From contig JAJYOS010000313.1 of assembly GCA_021796055.1 (NCBI GenBank), positions 1,034-7,355 on the forward strand: a stretch of DNA of 6,322 nucleotides, read 5' to 3'. The stretch is from Bacteroidota bacterium. Its GTDB lineage: Bacteria; Bacteroidota; Kryptoniia; Kryptoniales; JAKASW01. Positions 1-5,764 of the stretch are shown one piece after another (within the stretch, counting starts at the first letter, position 1; each line of letters opens with the position of its first letter). A program made the position numbers and the translations under genes. The notes beneath the pieces are model-generated. The model saw only the letters and a program-made list of their open reading frames with translations. It did no database searches and was not told the DNA's origin.

Positions 1-705
1 TTGTACGGAATCGCCGACGGCATGGGAGGATATGCCCACGGCGGAGTGGCAAGTTCTGTTGCGCTCGAAACATTTTTTGAGACATATTATGCGGCTAACG
101 GGATATCCCCGCTTCAGAAATTCCGCGTCAGCATTCAGAATGCCAATCTTAGCGTCTACCAGACTGCCCACAGGGTGGGGGCAGGCAGGATGGGGACGAC
201 GCTGACAGCCGTAAGCATTCTGGGCAGCGAGCTTTACATCGGCCATGTCGGAGATTCACGTGCTTACCTGATCAGGGACGGGAGTACCAGGTGCCTGACA
301 AACGATCACACACGAGTTGGTGAACTTGTCCGGATGCGGGTTCTGTCGCCCGATAAGGTTCGCTCACACAGTCAGAGGTCTGTCCTGAACAAGTGTCTCG
401 GTCTCGAGCTCTTCGTCCAGCCGGATATATTCAAAATGCCGGCGCAAAACGGGGATACTATCATATTGTGCACCGATGGCGTCTGGTCCGTCATCGAAGA
501 TGAAGAATTCGGAGCACTCGCTCATTCGGCAAGCAACCTCGAAGATCTCGGACAGCGTATTTTCACGACGACGATGGAGCGTAACAGCGACGACAACGTT
601 TCTATCGTGGCGATCCATCTGAATCGACTGGCTAATGTGAATGATACATCTGTGGCAATACGAACCTCGGCTTTGTCCAGGCTGTTCCGCAAATTTGTGC
701 GATGA
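1..705 (+). CDS. PP2C-family Ser/Thr protein phosphatase, 5'-truncated by the window edge
   Basis: Metal-dependent (Mg/Mn) protein phosphatase that removes phosphate from Ser/Thr residues, probably cytoplasmic. 234 codons are visible and the frame is open at base 1, so the true start and the first conserved Asp motif lie upstream; the first codon (TTG) should not be taken as the start. Visible PP2C motifs in order: ADGMGG at residues 5-10 with metal ligand Asp6, GTTL at 65-68, GHVGDSRAYL at 81-90, DHT at 102-104, CTDGVW at 157-162 with Asp159, and SDDNVS at 196-201 with Asp198. The spacing matches compact bacterial PP2C enzymes of the PstP/Stp type, which are usually about 240-260 residues. 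The last 25 residues are a basic tail with no membrane segment. A Hanks-type kinase follows 279 bases downstream on the same strand, the usual partner arrangement. The family call is secure; the substrates are unknown. Confidence 0.95.
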   Translation: MYGIADGMGGYAHGGVASSVALETFFETYYAANGISPLQKFRVSIQNANLSVYQTAHRVGAGRMGTTLTAVSILGSELYIGHVGDSRAYLIRDGSTRCLTNDHTRVGELVRMRVLSPDKVRSHSQRSVLNKCLGLELFVQPDIFKMPAQNGDTIILCTDGVWSVIEDEEFGALAHSASNLEDLGQRIFTTTMERNSDDNVSIVAIHLNRLANVNDTSVAIRTSALSRLFRKFVR

Positions 706-984
706 GCAGGAAGTGACGATGCACCGGTACAACCTGTGGATTGGGCCAACTGCTCGATCAGGCGACAAGCCGCCCAAGCGATTGGGGGTATTGCCATGAG
801 CTTCAGGGGGTGGCATTGGCGCCGGCACAGTTGGTGGCCGGCACTCGGAAGGGCTGCAATTCGTTGCATTTGAGCGAACTCTTGAGTACACTTATTAGAT
901 CGAAAACAAATTGTTGGAGCAGGGAGCACCCCGTGCAATTTTTTCCGCGGAAATCCGTCAGAAGTAGGAACAACAGGATCTTGA
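706..984. other. Non-coding gap between phosphatase and kinase, with several small inverted repeats
   Basis: No convincing gene is seen here. The stretch holds a 5-bp stem closed by a GCGA tetraloop (773-786), a GCCGGC inverted repeat with a 10-base loop (821-842) and a perfect 12-bp palindrome TTTCCGCGGAAA (942-953). Two short overlapping reading frames (719-799 and 796-873) resemble no known protein. No U-tract follows the hairpins, so none is a clear intrinsic terminator. A weak promoter-like pair (870-898) is listed separately. The gap may be a 5' leader of the kinase-glnA unit. Confidence 0.5.
870..898 (+). promoter_or_regulatory. Weak sigma-70-like promoter candidate ahead of kinase
   Basis: TTGAGC at 870-875 and TATTAG at 893-898 are 17 bases apart; each matches the consensus at 4 of 6 positions. 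The pair lies about 85 bases before the kinase start. Matches this weak occur by chance, and an overlapping alternative (TTGCAT 864-869 with TACACT 887-892) scores about as well. Listed only as the best candidate for a promoter driving the kinase and glnA. Confidence 0.2.
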
Positions 985-1956
985 ATGCTGCAAATTGGTG
1001 ACCAGTTCGATCACTTCCAGATTCGGGCTCATATCGCCAAGGGTGGAATGAGCGACATCTACCGGGTCTACGACCTATTGAGCGGCAAAGAGGTTGTTCT
1101 CAAGGTTCCGGATGTCATGTCGATCGGAGATCCAGCACAATATGAGAGATTCCAACGCGAGCTGGAAGTCATGCGTACCCTCAACCATCCTGCTGTCCAG
1201 CGCGGGCTCGGCTCCGGCCAGTACAATAACACCCCGTATCTCGTAACCGAATTGGTCGATGGCGAGTCAATGCGTGAGTTCATCAACAGGGCGGCTCCGG
1301 TTCCTCCCGAAGATGCAATTTCACTTACAAAGAAGATTGCCGATGGACTGGCGACTTGTCACGATCACGGGATAATTCACAGGGATCTGAAGCCGGAAAA
1401 CATTCTCATTACTTCGGAAGGTCAGCCCGTGATTTTAGATTTTGGGCTCGCACTGACAAAGGGTGCTCACCGCGTTACTTATGCAAACTTGAGCAGCGCG
1501 GCGGGAACACCGGACTATATGGCGCCTGAACAGATTGAAGGACGTCGTGGAGATCAGCGCACAGACATCTATGCTGTCGGCACGATGCTGTACGAGCTGC
1601 TCACCGGCGCGCCGCCATTTACGGGTGATAACAGTCTGGCAGTTATGGCACAGCACCTGAACAGCGCTGTCCCCCGCCTGGACCGCAAACAGCCGGGAGT
1701 GTCGCCTCAACTTGCCGCAGTCACTGCAAGATGCCTGCAGCGCGATCCGGGTGAACGTTATCCTGATATGCACGCGCTTCTTCACGACCTGGAGAATCTT
1801 GATTCCATAGATGTCTCGATTCTTGATCGGCCAACCGGTCCGTCCTACGGAGTCGCTTTCTGGCGCTCGTCCACGTTCAAAGCCGTCGCCTCGGCTATCC
1901 TTCTTCTATTTGCCATTATTGCCATTGCTTTGATCCTTCAGACTTTTCACAAATGA
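985..1956 (+). CDS. Hanks-type Ser/Thr protein kinase with C-terminal membrane anchor
   Basis: Eukaryotic-like kinase of 323 residues. The catalytic domain fills about residues 8-270: glycine-loop region IAKGGMSDIY (17-26), ATP-binding Lys40 in VVLKVP, helix-C Glu59, catalytic loop HRDLKPEN (132-139; catalytic Asp134), metal-binding DFG (152-154), activation segment ending GTPDYMAPEQ (174-183), and DIYAVG (194-199). All key catalytic residues are present, so it should be active. A single hydrophobic helix at about 298-318, followed by only a few residues, is a tail anchor that leaves the kinase in the cytoplasm with no extracellular sensor domain such as PASTA. Start: ATG at 985, six bases after AGGA (975-978). 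The stop overlaps the glnA start (ATGA at 1953-1956), so the two are almost certainly co-transcribed. The PP2C phosphatase upstream is the likely opposing enzyme. Targets are unknown. Confidence 0.95.
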   Translation: MLQIGDQFDHFQIRAHIAKGGMSDIYRVYDLLSGKEVVLKVPDVMSIGDPAQYERFQRELEVMRTLNHPAVQRGLGSGQYNNTPYLVTELVDGESMREFINRAAPVPPEDAISLTKKIADGLATCHDHGIIHRDLKPENILITSEGQPVILDFGLALTKGAHRVTYANLSSAAGTPDYMAPEQIEGRRGDQRTDIYAVGTMLYELLTGAPPFTGDNSLAVMAQHLNSAVPRLDRKQPGVSPQLAAVTARCLQRDPGERYPDMHALLHDLENLDSIDVSILDRPTGPSYGVAFWRSSTFKAVASAILLLFAIIAIALILQTFHK

Positions 1957-3305
1957 CAAATCTTATGAAAGACATAGATACTGACAAACTCATCGCACTC
2001 GTGAAAGAGAAAGGGGTACGGTTCACTGATCTGCAGTTTACCGATATCGGAGGATCGGTGAAGAATGTGACGATCCCGACCTCGGAGCTGGCTTCCACTC
2101 TGAATCACGGCATCTGGTTCGACGGGTCTTCAATAGAAGGATTTGCCCGCGTTGCCGAAAGCGACATGTACCTCGTACCTGATGTGTCGACGTTCGCGGT
2201 CCTGCCGTGGTTGACGGGCGAGGAGACAACCGCTCGACTCATTTGCAACGTTTTCACGCCAGATGGCCAGCCCTTCGTAGGTGACCCGCGTGCCCAGCTC
2301 GGACGGGTGGTGGCAGAAGCGGGTAAGATGGGGTACATTTACAATACCGGCCCTGAACTTGAGTTCTTCCTGCTGAAGCCTTCCGCGGAAGGAAGCATAA
2401 TTCCACCCCGGCCCCAGGATAGCTCCAGTTATTTCGATCAGCCTGCAGACATGGTGGCTACAGGGTTATGGCGGCAGGTGACCGGAGCTTTGACCTCCTT
2501 TGGAATTGAAGCCGAGGCGATGCACCACGAAGTTGCGACCGGGCAGCATGAGATCGACTTCAGATATTCCGACGCGCTGAAGACGGCAGACAACGCAGTA
2601 ACTTTCAGGGTACTCGTGAAGATCATCGCCCGGCAGAGAGGTCTCTACGCCACTTTTATGCCGAAGCCGATCCGCGGAATAAGCGGAAACGGCATGCACG
2701 TTCATCAGAGCCTTACTTACAAGGCTAACGGCAAGAACGCGTTCTCGGATCCTGGCGATTCACACGGCCTCTCCAAAATTGCGAAACACTTTCTGGCCGG
2801 GCAGCTCGCACATGCAAGAGGGATGTGCGCAATCCTGGCTCCGCTTGTCAATTCCTACAAGAGGCTGGTTTCAGGATATGAAGCGCCGGTCTACATAAGC
2901 TGGGGAAGAATAAATCGCTCGGCGCTCGTCAGGATCCCACGCGCTCACACGCATGAATCGACCAGGTTGGAATTACGGAACCCGGATCCCAGCTGCAATC
3001 CGTACCTGGCATTCGCGGTGATGCTGGCTGCCGGTCTGGACGGCATCAGGAAAGAACTCCCTGTTCCGGAAGCTACGGAAGAAAACGTGTACCTGATGGC
3101 TGACTCCAAGCGTGGTTCGGCTCTGGGTGTTCTCCCCGGGTCGCTGGATGAAGCGATAGATGAAATGGAAAAAGATGGAGTCGTTCGCGACGCACTTGGA
3201 GCGCACATCTTTGACCGGTTCATCGCCGCGAAGCGTATCGAGTGGGAAGACTACAGGATGGACGTAACTCCGTGGGAGCTGGATAAGTATCTCCCCGCGT
3301 ACTGA
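1953..3305 (+). CDS. glnA: Glutamine synthetase type I, alpha-like
   Basis: Makes glutamine from glutamate, ammonia and ATP; a cytoplasmic dodecamer in this family. 450 residues, close to the roughly 444 of the Bacillus enzyme. Visible signatures: beta-grasp N-domain (about 14-100) with DGSSIEGF (57-64), metal-site GPELEF (133-138), HHEVATGQHEID (191-202), MPKPIRGISGNGMHVHQS (236-253; ATP-binding region and His249), YKRLVSGYEAP (302-312; active-site flap Glu310) and ELRNPDPSCNPY (340-351). The C-terminal part lacks the insertion and the NLYDLP-like adenylylation site of GSI-beta enzymes, so control by GlnE-type adenylylation is not expected. Arg66, in the position of Bacillus Arg62, fits feedback inhibition by glutamine. 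The first ATG overlaps the kinase stop; a second ATG at 1965 is an alternative. Neither has a clear Shine-Dalgarno site, which fits translational coupling to the kinase gene. Confidence 0.97.
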   Translation: MTNLMKDIDTDKLIALVKEKGVRFTDLQFTDIGGSVKNVTIPTSELASTLNHGIWFDGSSIEGFARVAESDMYLVPDVSTFAVLPWLTGEETTARLICNVFTPDGQPFVGDPRAQLGRVVAEAGKMGYIYNTGPELEFFLLKPSAEGSIIPPRPQDSSSYFDQPADMVATGLWRQVTGALTSFGIEAEAMHHEVATGQHEIDFRYSDALKTADNAVTFRVLVKIIARQRGLYATFMPKPIRGISGNGMHVHQSLTYKANGKNAFSDPGDSHGLSKIAKHFLAGQLAHARGMCAILAPLVNSYKRLVSGYEAPVYISWGRINRSALVRIPRAHTHESTRLELRNPDPSCNPYLAFAVMLAAGLDGIRKELPVPEATEENVYLMADSKRGSALGVLPGSLDEAIDEMEKDGVVRDALGAHIFDRFIAAKRIEWEDYRMDVTPWELDKYLPAY

Positions 3306-3353
3306 GTATGCCCGGAAATGGCTGTCGACATTGTCATTCTTTAAGTCTAAGAG

Positions 3354-3361
3354 AGAAGGAG
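3354..3361 (+). promoter_or_regulatory. Strong ribosome binding site that fixes the hydrolase start
   Basis: AGAAGGAG lies five bases before the ATG at 3367, which is followed at once by a good signal peptide. This rules out the in-frame TTG at 3331, which would place the site inside the gene and add twelve residues ahead of the signal peptide. Confidence 0.85.
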
Positions 3362-3366
3362 TCGCC

Positions 3367-4311
3367 ATGAAAGCCCGTAATGTCCTTGCCCTTTTGCTTC
3401 TAGCCGCGTCCGCTGGATTCGCCCAGGAAGTGAAAGTTCCTAGCTATTTCACGATCGATGACGGCTTGTCGGATTCATTGATGTCAATTGTCAAGTCAGT
3501 CGGTCTCGACAGCACATTCAACGTCGGAGCGGATGGCATGCAGACAATCTCTCTTGCTGTCATCGATCTTACGGGAAAGAAGCCGGTTCTCGGCGGAGTA
3601 CATTACGACGAGTTCATTTACCCTGCCAGCGTATACAAGATGTACGTGGCGATGCAGGTGCTTAAGGAAATAAGCAACGGAGATTACTATCTTACCACTC
3701 CGTATGTCGTACACTCCCCGAACGATGTGGATAAGGTGAAGGAGATCAACTGGGACCCCAGGCCTCTGCTCCAGGCGGGTGATACGGTAACTATCAATTA
3801 CCTTCTCGATCTCATGATTACCAGGAGCGATAACTCCGCGGCAAACTGTCTGATCGATGTATCACAAAGAGACAGCATCAATCGGACGATGGATGAGTAC
3901 GGGTGGTACGGCAGCGAGGTCACGCGAAAATTTCTGAGCAGGGAATACGAAGACCCTGCCTACAAAGACGCAAAGGGGACAAATACCTGCGCGTTGCATG
4001 CAGCGGACTTCATGTACAGAATATATACCGATCAACTGGTGAACCCGTGGGTGAGCATGGAGATGAAGGCGCTGCTGGGAAGGCAGCTGGATACAACGAA
4101 ACTCTTCCCGGGACTCCCGCATAACACGATGTTCTACCATAAGACGGGATGGTGGAGCTACTGGACAAACGACGTGGGGATAGTAAGCAACGGGAAGATT
4201 AAGTATATCATATCATGCTTCACTCCGGTTACCGAAAGCGTTGCGGACCCGCGATTGAAAATCATTTCTGAGAGAGTGTTTAGACTGATAGAACACAGAC
4301 ACGGAGGCTAG
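3367..4311 (+). CDS. Exported serine hydrolase, class A beta-lactamase-like fold
   Basis: 314 residues. The N-terminus is a classical signal peptide: MKAR, a hydrophobic core at about 5-16, then ASAGFA before a likely cut after Ala19, so the enzyme should be periplasmic. It carries the three motifs of the penicillin-recognising serine enzyme fold in the right order: SxxK as SVYK (Ser88, Lys91), SDN (154-156) and KTG (259-261). The omega-loop region is not canonical. Where class A beta-lactamases have ExxLN, this protein has REYEDPAYKD (192-201); Glu195 or Glu193 could be the general base, but the Asn is not evident. It may be a true beta-lactamase, a peptidoglycan or D-Ala peptide hydrolase, or an esterase. 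The gap to glnA is 61 bases with no terminator seen, so read-through from glnA is possible. A terminator follows. Superfamily sure, substrate not. Confidence 0.88.
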   Translation: MKARNVLALLLLAASAGFAQEVKVPSYFTIDDGLSDSLMSIVKSVGLDSTFNVGADGMQTISLAVIDLTGKKPVLGGVHYDEFIYPASVYKMYVAMQVLKEISNGDYYLTTPYVVHSPNDVDKVKEINWDPRPLLQAGDTVTINYLLDLMITRSDNSAANCLIDVSQRDSINRTMDEYGWYGSEVTRKFLSREYEDPAYKDAKGTNTCALHAADFMYRIYTDQLVNPWVSMEMKALLGRQLDTTKLFPGLPHNTMFYHKTGWWSYWTNDVGIVSNGKIKYIISCFTPVTESVADPRLKIISERVFRLIEHRHGG

Positions 4312-4340
4312 GGTCGCCTTCGGTCAACTGCGGCCTTTTT
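4310..4340 (+). terminator. Likely intrinsic terminator after the serine hydrolase
   Basis: AGGGTCGC (4310-4317) can pair with GCGGCCTT (4330-4337) through eight positions, including two G-U pairs, around a 12-base loop. The 3' arm runs directly into a tract of five T (4336-4340). The stem starts in the TAG stop codon. The stem is modest and the T-tract short, so efficiency is uncertain, but the position is right. Confidence 0.5.
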
Positions 4341-4536
4341 CTAATCATCTCATGTCATGACGCCCGCGGGCTATTCCCTCGGCAAGTGCCGACGAAATGT
4401 GTGGCCCGGGGTCCAAACCGAGCCTGAGAAATACTGGAGGCGACGCCTGGAGTCGCCGGCCGATCATCTCCGTTGAGCGTTTTCCCGGCGTCCCGCCATT
4501 CCCACGGGGGGCCGTCACACCACGTATATTTTTTAC
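4341..4536. other. Non-coding stretch rich in short inverted repeats
   Basis: Together with the flanking terminator and promoter this forms a 312-base gap between the hydrolase and the regulator start. No plausible protein is encoded. Visible dyads: TCATG-T-CATGA (4350-4360), GCCCGCGGGC (4362-4371), TCGGCA-AG-TGCCGA (4379-4392) and GGCGAC-7 bases-GTCGCC (4439-4457). They share no common core, so they do not form a repeat family. They could be regulator sites, RNA hairpins of an untranslated region or chance in GC-rich sequence. Confidence 0.4.
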
Positions 4537-4565
4537 TTGACAAGAAAAAGGAAAAGAGTTAAAAT
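4537..4565 (+). promoter_or_regulatory. Near-consensus sigma-70 promoter of the LacI-family gene
   Basis: A perfect -35 box TTGACA (4537-4542), a 17-base A-rich spacer and TAAAAT (4560-4565; 5 of 6 matches to TATAAT). Transcription would start near 4572, inside the operator palindrome. This is the best promoter in the window. It also shows that the TTG at 4537 is a promoter element and not a start codon. Confidence 0.8.
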
Positions 4566-4597
4566 AAACGGTGATGTAAACGTTTACATTGCCGTTT
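4566..4597 (+). promoter_or_regulatory. LacI-family operator: 16-bp perfect palindrome inside a 32-bp dyad
   Basis: The core ATGTAAACGTTTACAT (4574-4589) is a perfect palindrome with the central CG typical of LacI/CcpA/PurR-type operators. It is flanked symmetrically by AAACGG (4566-4571) and CCGTTT (4592-4597), each separated from the core by TG, so 28 of 32 positions are self-complementary. It begins at the base after the -10 box and covers the predicted transcription start, so bound repressor would block initiation. The regulator encoded 27 bases downstream is the natural ligand, implying autorepression. The dyad is seen directly; identity of the bound protein is inferred. Confidence 0.85.
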
Positions 4598-4606
4598 TAG
4601 CTGATT

Positions 4607-4611
4607 GGAGG
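4607..4611 (+). promoter_or_regulatory. Ribosome binding site for the LacI-family gene
   Basis: GGAGG lies 12 bases before the ATG at 4624. The spacing is longer than ideal, but no other ATG, GTG or TTG in this frame lies between the promoter and 4624. Confidence 0.6.
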
Positions 4612-4623
4612 TTTATCTTAGAG

Positions 4624-5664
4624 ATGTCCAAAAACGGGATAAAGGAAGTGGCGAAGAGGGCAAACGTCTCAATTGCCACTGTGTCGCGCGTCCTCAACGG
4701 CAGCGCGGTTGTCTCCGAAGAGACGAAGCAGAGAGTTGCCGCCGTGATAGATGAGCTCAATTATATGCCCCATGCGATCGGCCGTGCGCTGGTCACACAT
4801 AAGACCAATCTTCTCGGTGTGATTCTACCGGACGTCCACAGCGAATTCTTCTCCGAACTGATACGCGGAATCGATCAGGCGGCCCGCGAACGTTCCTATC
4901 ATATCATCGTGTCGAGCACGCACAGCAACAAGAAGGAAATCGAGTCAATGCTCAATGTGATGCAGGGCGGCCACGTTGACGGGTTGATCATCATGTCGCC
5001 GCATATCAGCGCGGAAGGTGTGTTGAAACGGCTGTCCCTTCTCTCTAACCTGGTCTTCGTCAACTCCTACACGAACGGTGCTAAATTCGTGTCAGTCTCG
5101 ATAGATAACTTTAACGGCGCGTACCAGATGGTAGAGCATCTCATCGGACATGGATACGACAGAATAGCAATCATTAAAGGAGAAGAGAGCAACTTCGATG
5201 CGCGCGAAAGATTCAACGGCTATCTGCAAGCCTTGAAAAAGAACCGGATCCACCGGATCCCGGAACTCGAGATAGGGGGCAATTTTACCGAAGAATCTGG
5301 CTACGAAGGGATGATGAAGATTTTGAAACTAAAAACAAAACCCTCGGCATTATTCTGCGCGAATGATTCGATGGCGCTCGGTGCTCTGAGGGCGATGCAC
5401 GAGAAAGATATAATTGTTCCCGGTGAAATTGCACTCGCCGGTTTTGACGATGTTCCATCTGCGCGATATGTTTTACCGGCTCTAACTTCTGTTCACGTGC
5501 CTATATACGAAATGGGCACTATCGCGGTAAAACATTTGCTAGACGGAGTAAAAGCCATGGATGGCATGAAAGGAATAAAAAAGGTTTTGACAACTTCAAT
5601 TGTTATAAGAGAATCGTGCGGATGTTCATTGAAGTCTGATGAGGAAGTCAGTGAGATGGCATGA
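4624..5664 (+). CDS. LacI-family transcriptional regulator
   Basis: 346-residue DNA-binding repressor of the LacI/GalR family, the usual length. The N-terminal helix-turn-helix is complete: IKEVAKRANVSIATVSRVLNG (residues 6-26, with the recognition helix at about 16-24), then a hinge helix PHAIGRALV (49-57) with the minor-groove Leu56. The periplasmic-binding-protein-like sensor domain starts at NLLGVILPD (62-70) and shows VDGLIIMSP (118-126), FCANDSMALGAL (244-255) and AGFDDVPSA (272-280), ending in VIRESCGC (327-334). Such domains normally bind sugars or nucleosides. The ATG at 4624 is chosen because the longer frame from 4537 starts inside the -35 box and adds a basic, non-homologous leader. 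The promoter carries a perfect LacI-type operator, so the gene is probably autoregulated. The next gene, a TonB-dependent receptor, begins 100 bases after the stop and is the likely target. The effector is unknown. Confidence 0.95.
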   Translation: MSKNGIKEVAKRANVSIATVSRVLNGSAVVSEETKQRVAAVIDELNYMPHAIGRALVTHKTNLLGVILPDVHSEFFSELIRGIDQAARERSYHIIVSSTHSNKKEIESMLNVMQGGHVDGLIIMSPHISAEGVLKRLSLLSNLVFVNSYTNGAKFVSVSIDNFNGAYQMVEHLIGHGYDRIAIIKGEESNFDARERFNGYLQALKKNRIHRIPELEIGGNFTEESGYEGMMKILKLKTKPSALFCANDSMALGALRAMHEKDIIVPGEIALAGFDDVPSARYVLPALTSVHVPIYEMGTIAVKHLLDGVKAMDGMKGIKKVLTTSIVIRESCGCSLKSDEEVSEMA

Positions 5665-5764
5665 CTTTGATGCAGTGGACATCTTAGGACGTCACAGGGA
5701 CTCAGGTTCATGTGGTGAATGTGGCATGTCGATAATCAAACACGGGAAATCGAGAAGAGCAGCC

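Noticed and set aside
719..873. Two tiny overlapping reading frames (719-799 and 796-873) joined by ATGA
   Set aside because: The overlap mimics translational coupling, but at 26 and 25 codons, with odd Trp/Arg-rich content and no similarity to known small proteins, chance is the simpler explanation.
364..938. Minus-strand reading frames across the phosphatase gene and following gap
   Set aside because: They are antisense shadows of a conserved PP2C gene, with Ser/Arg/Cys-rich non-protein-like composition.
741..1001. 86-codon plus-strand reading frame between phosphatase and kinase
   Set aside because: No ribosome binding site, no recognisable domain or composition typical of a protein, and it overlaps the well supported kinase start.
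3331..3366. Extended N-terminus of the serine hydrolase from TTG at 3331
   Set aside because: It would bury the strong AGAAGGAG site inside the gene and put twelve charged residues before the signal peptide.
4355..4543. 62-codon minus-strand reading frame in the hydrolase-regulator gap
   Set aside because: Low-complexity, no ribosome binding site, no similarity to any family known to me, and it runs into the promoter of the regulator.
4537..4623. Extended N-terminus of the LacI-family protein from TTG at 4537
   Set aside because: The TTG is the first half of the -35 box and lies upstream of the predicted transcript; the added residues precede a complete family N-terminus.
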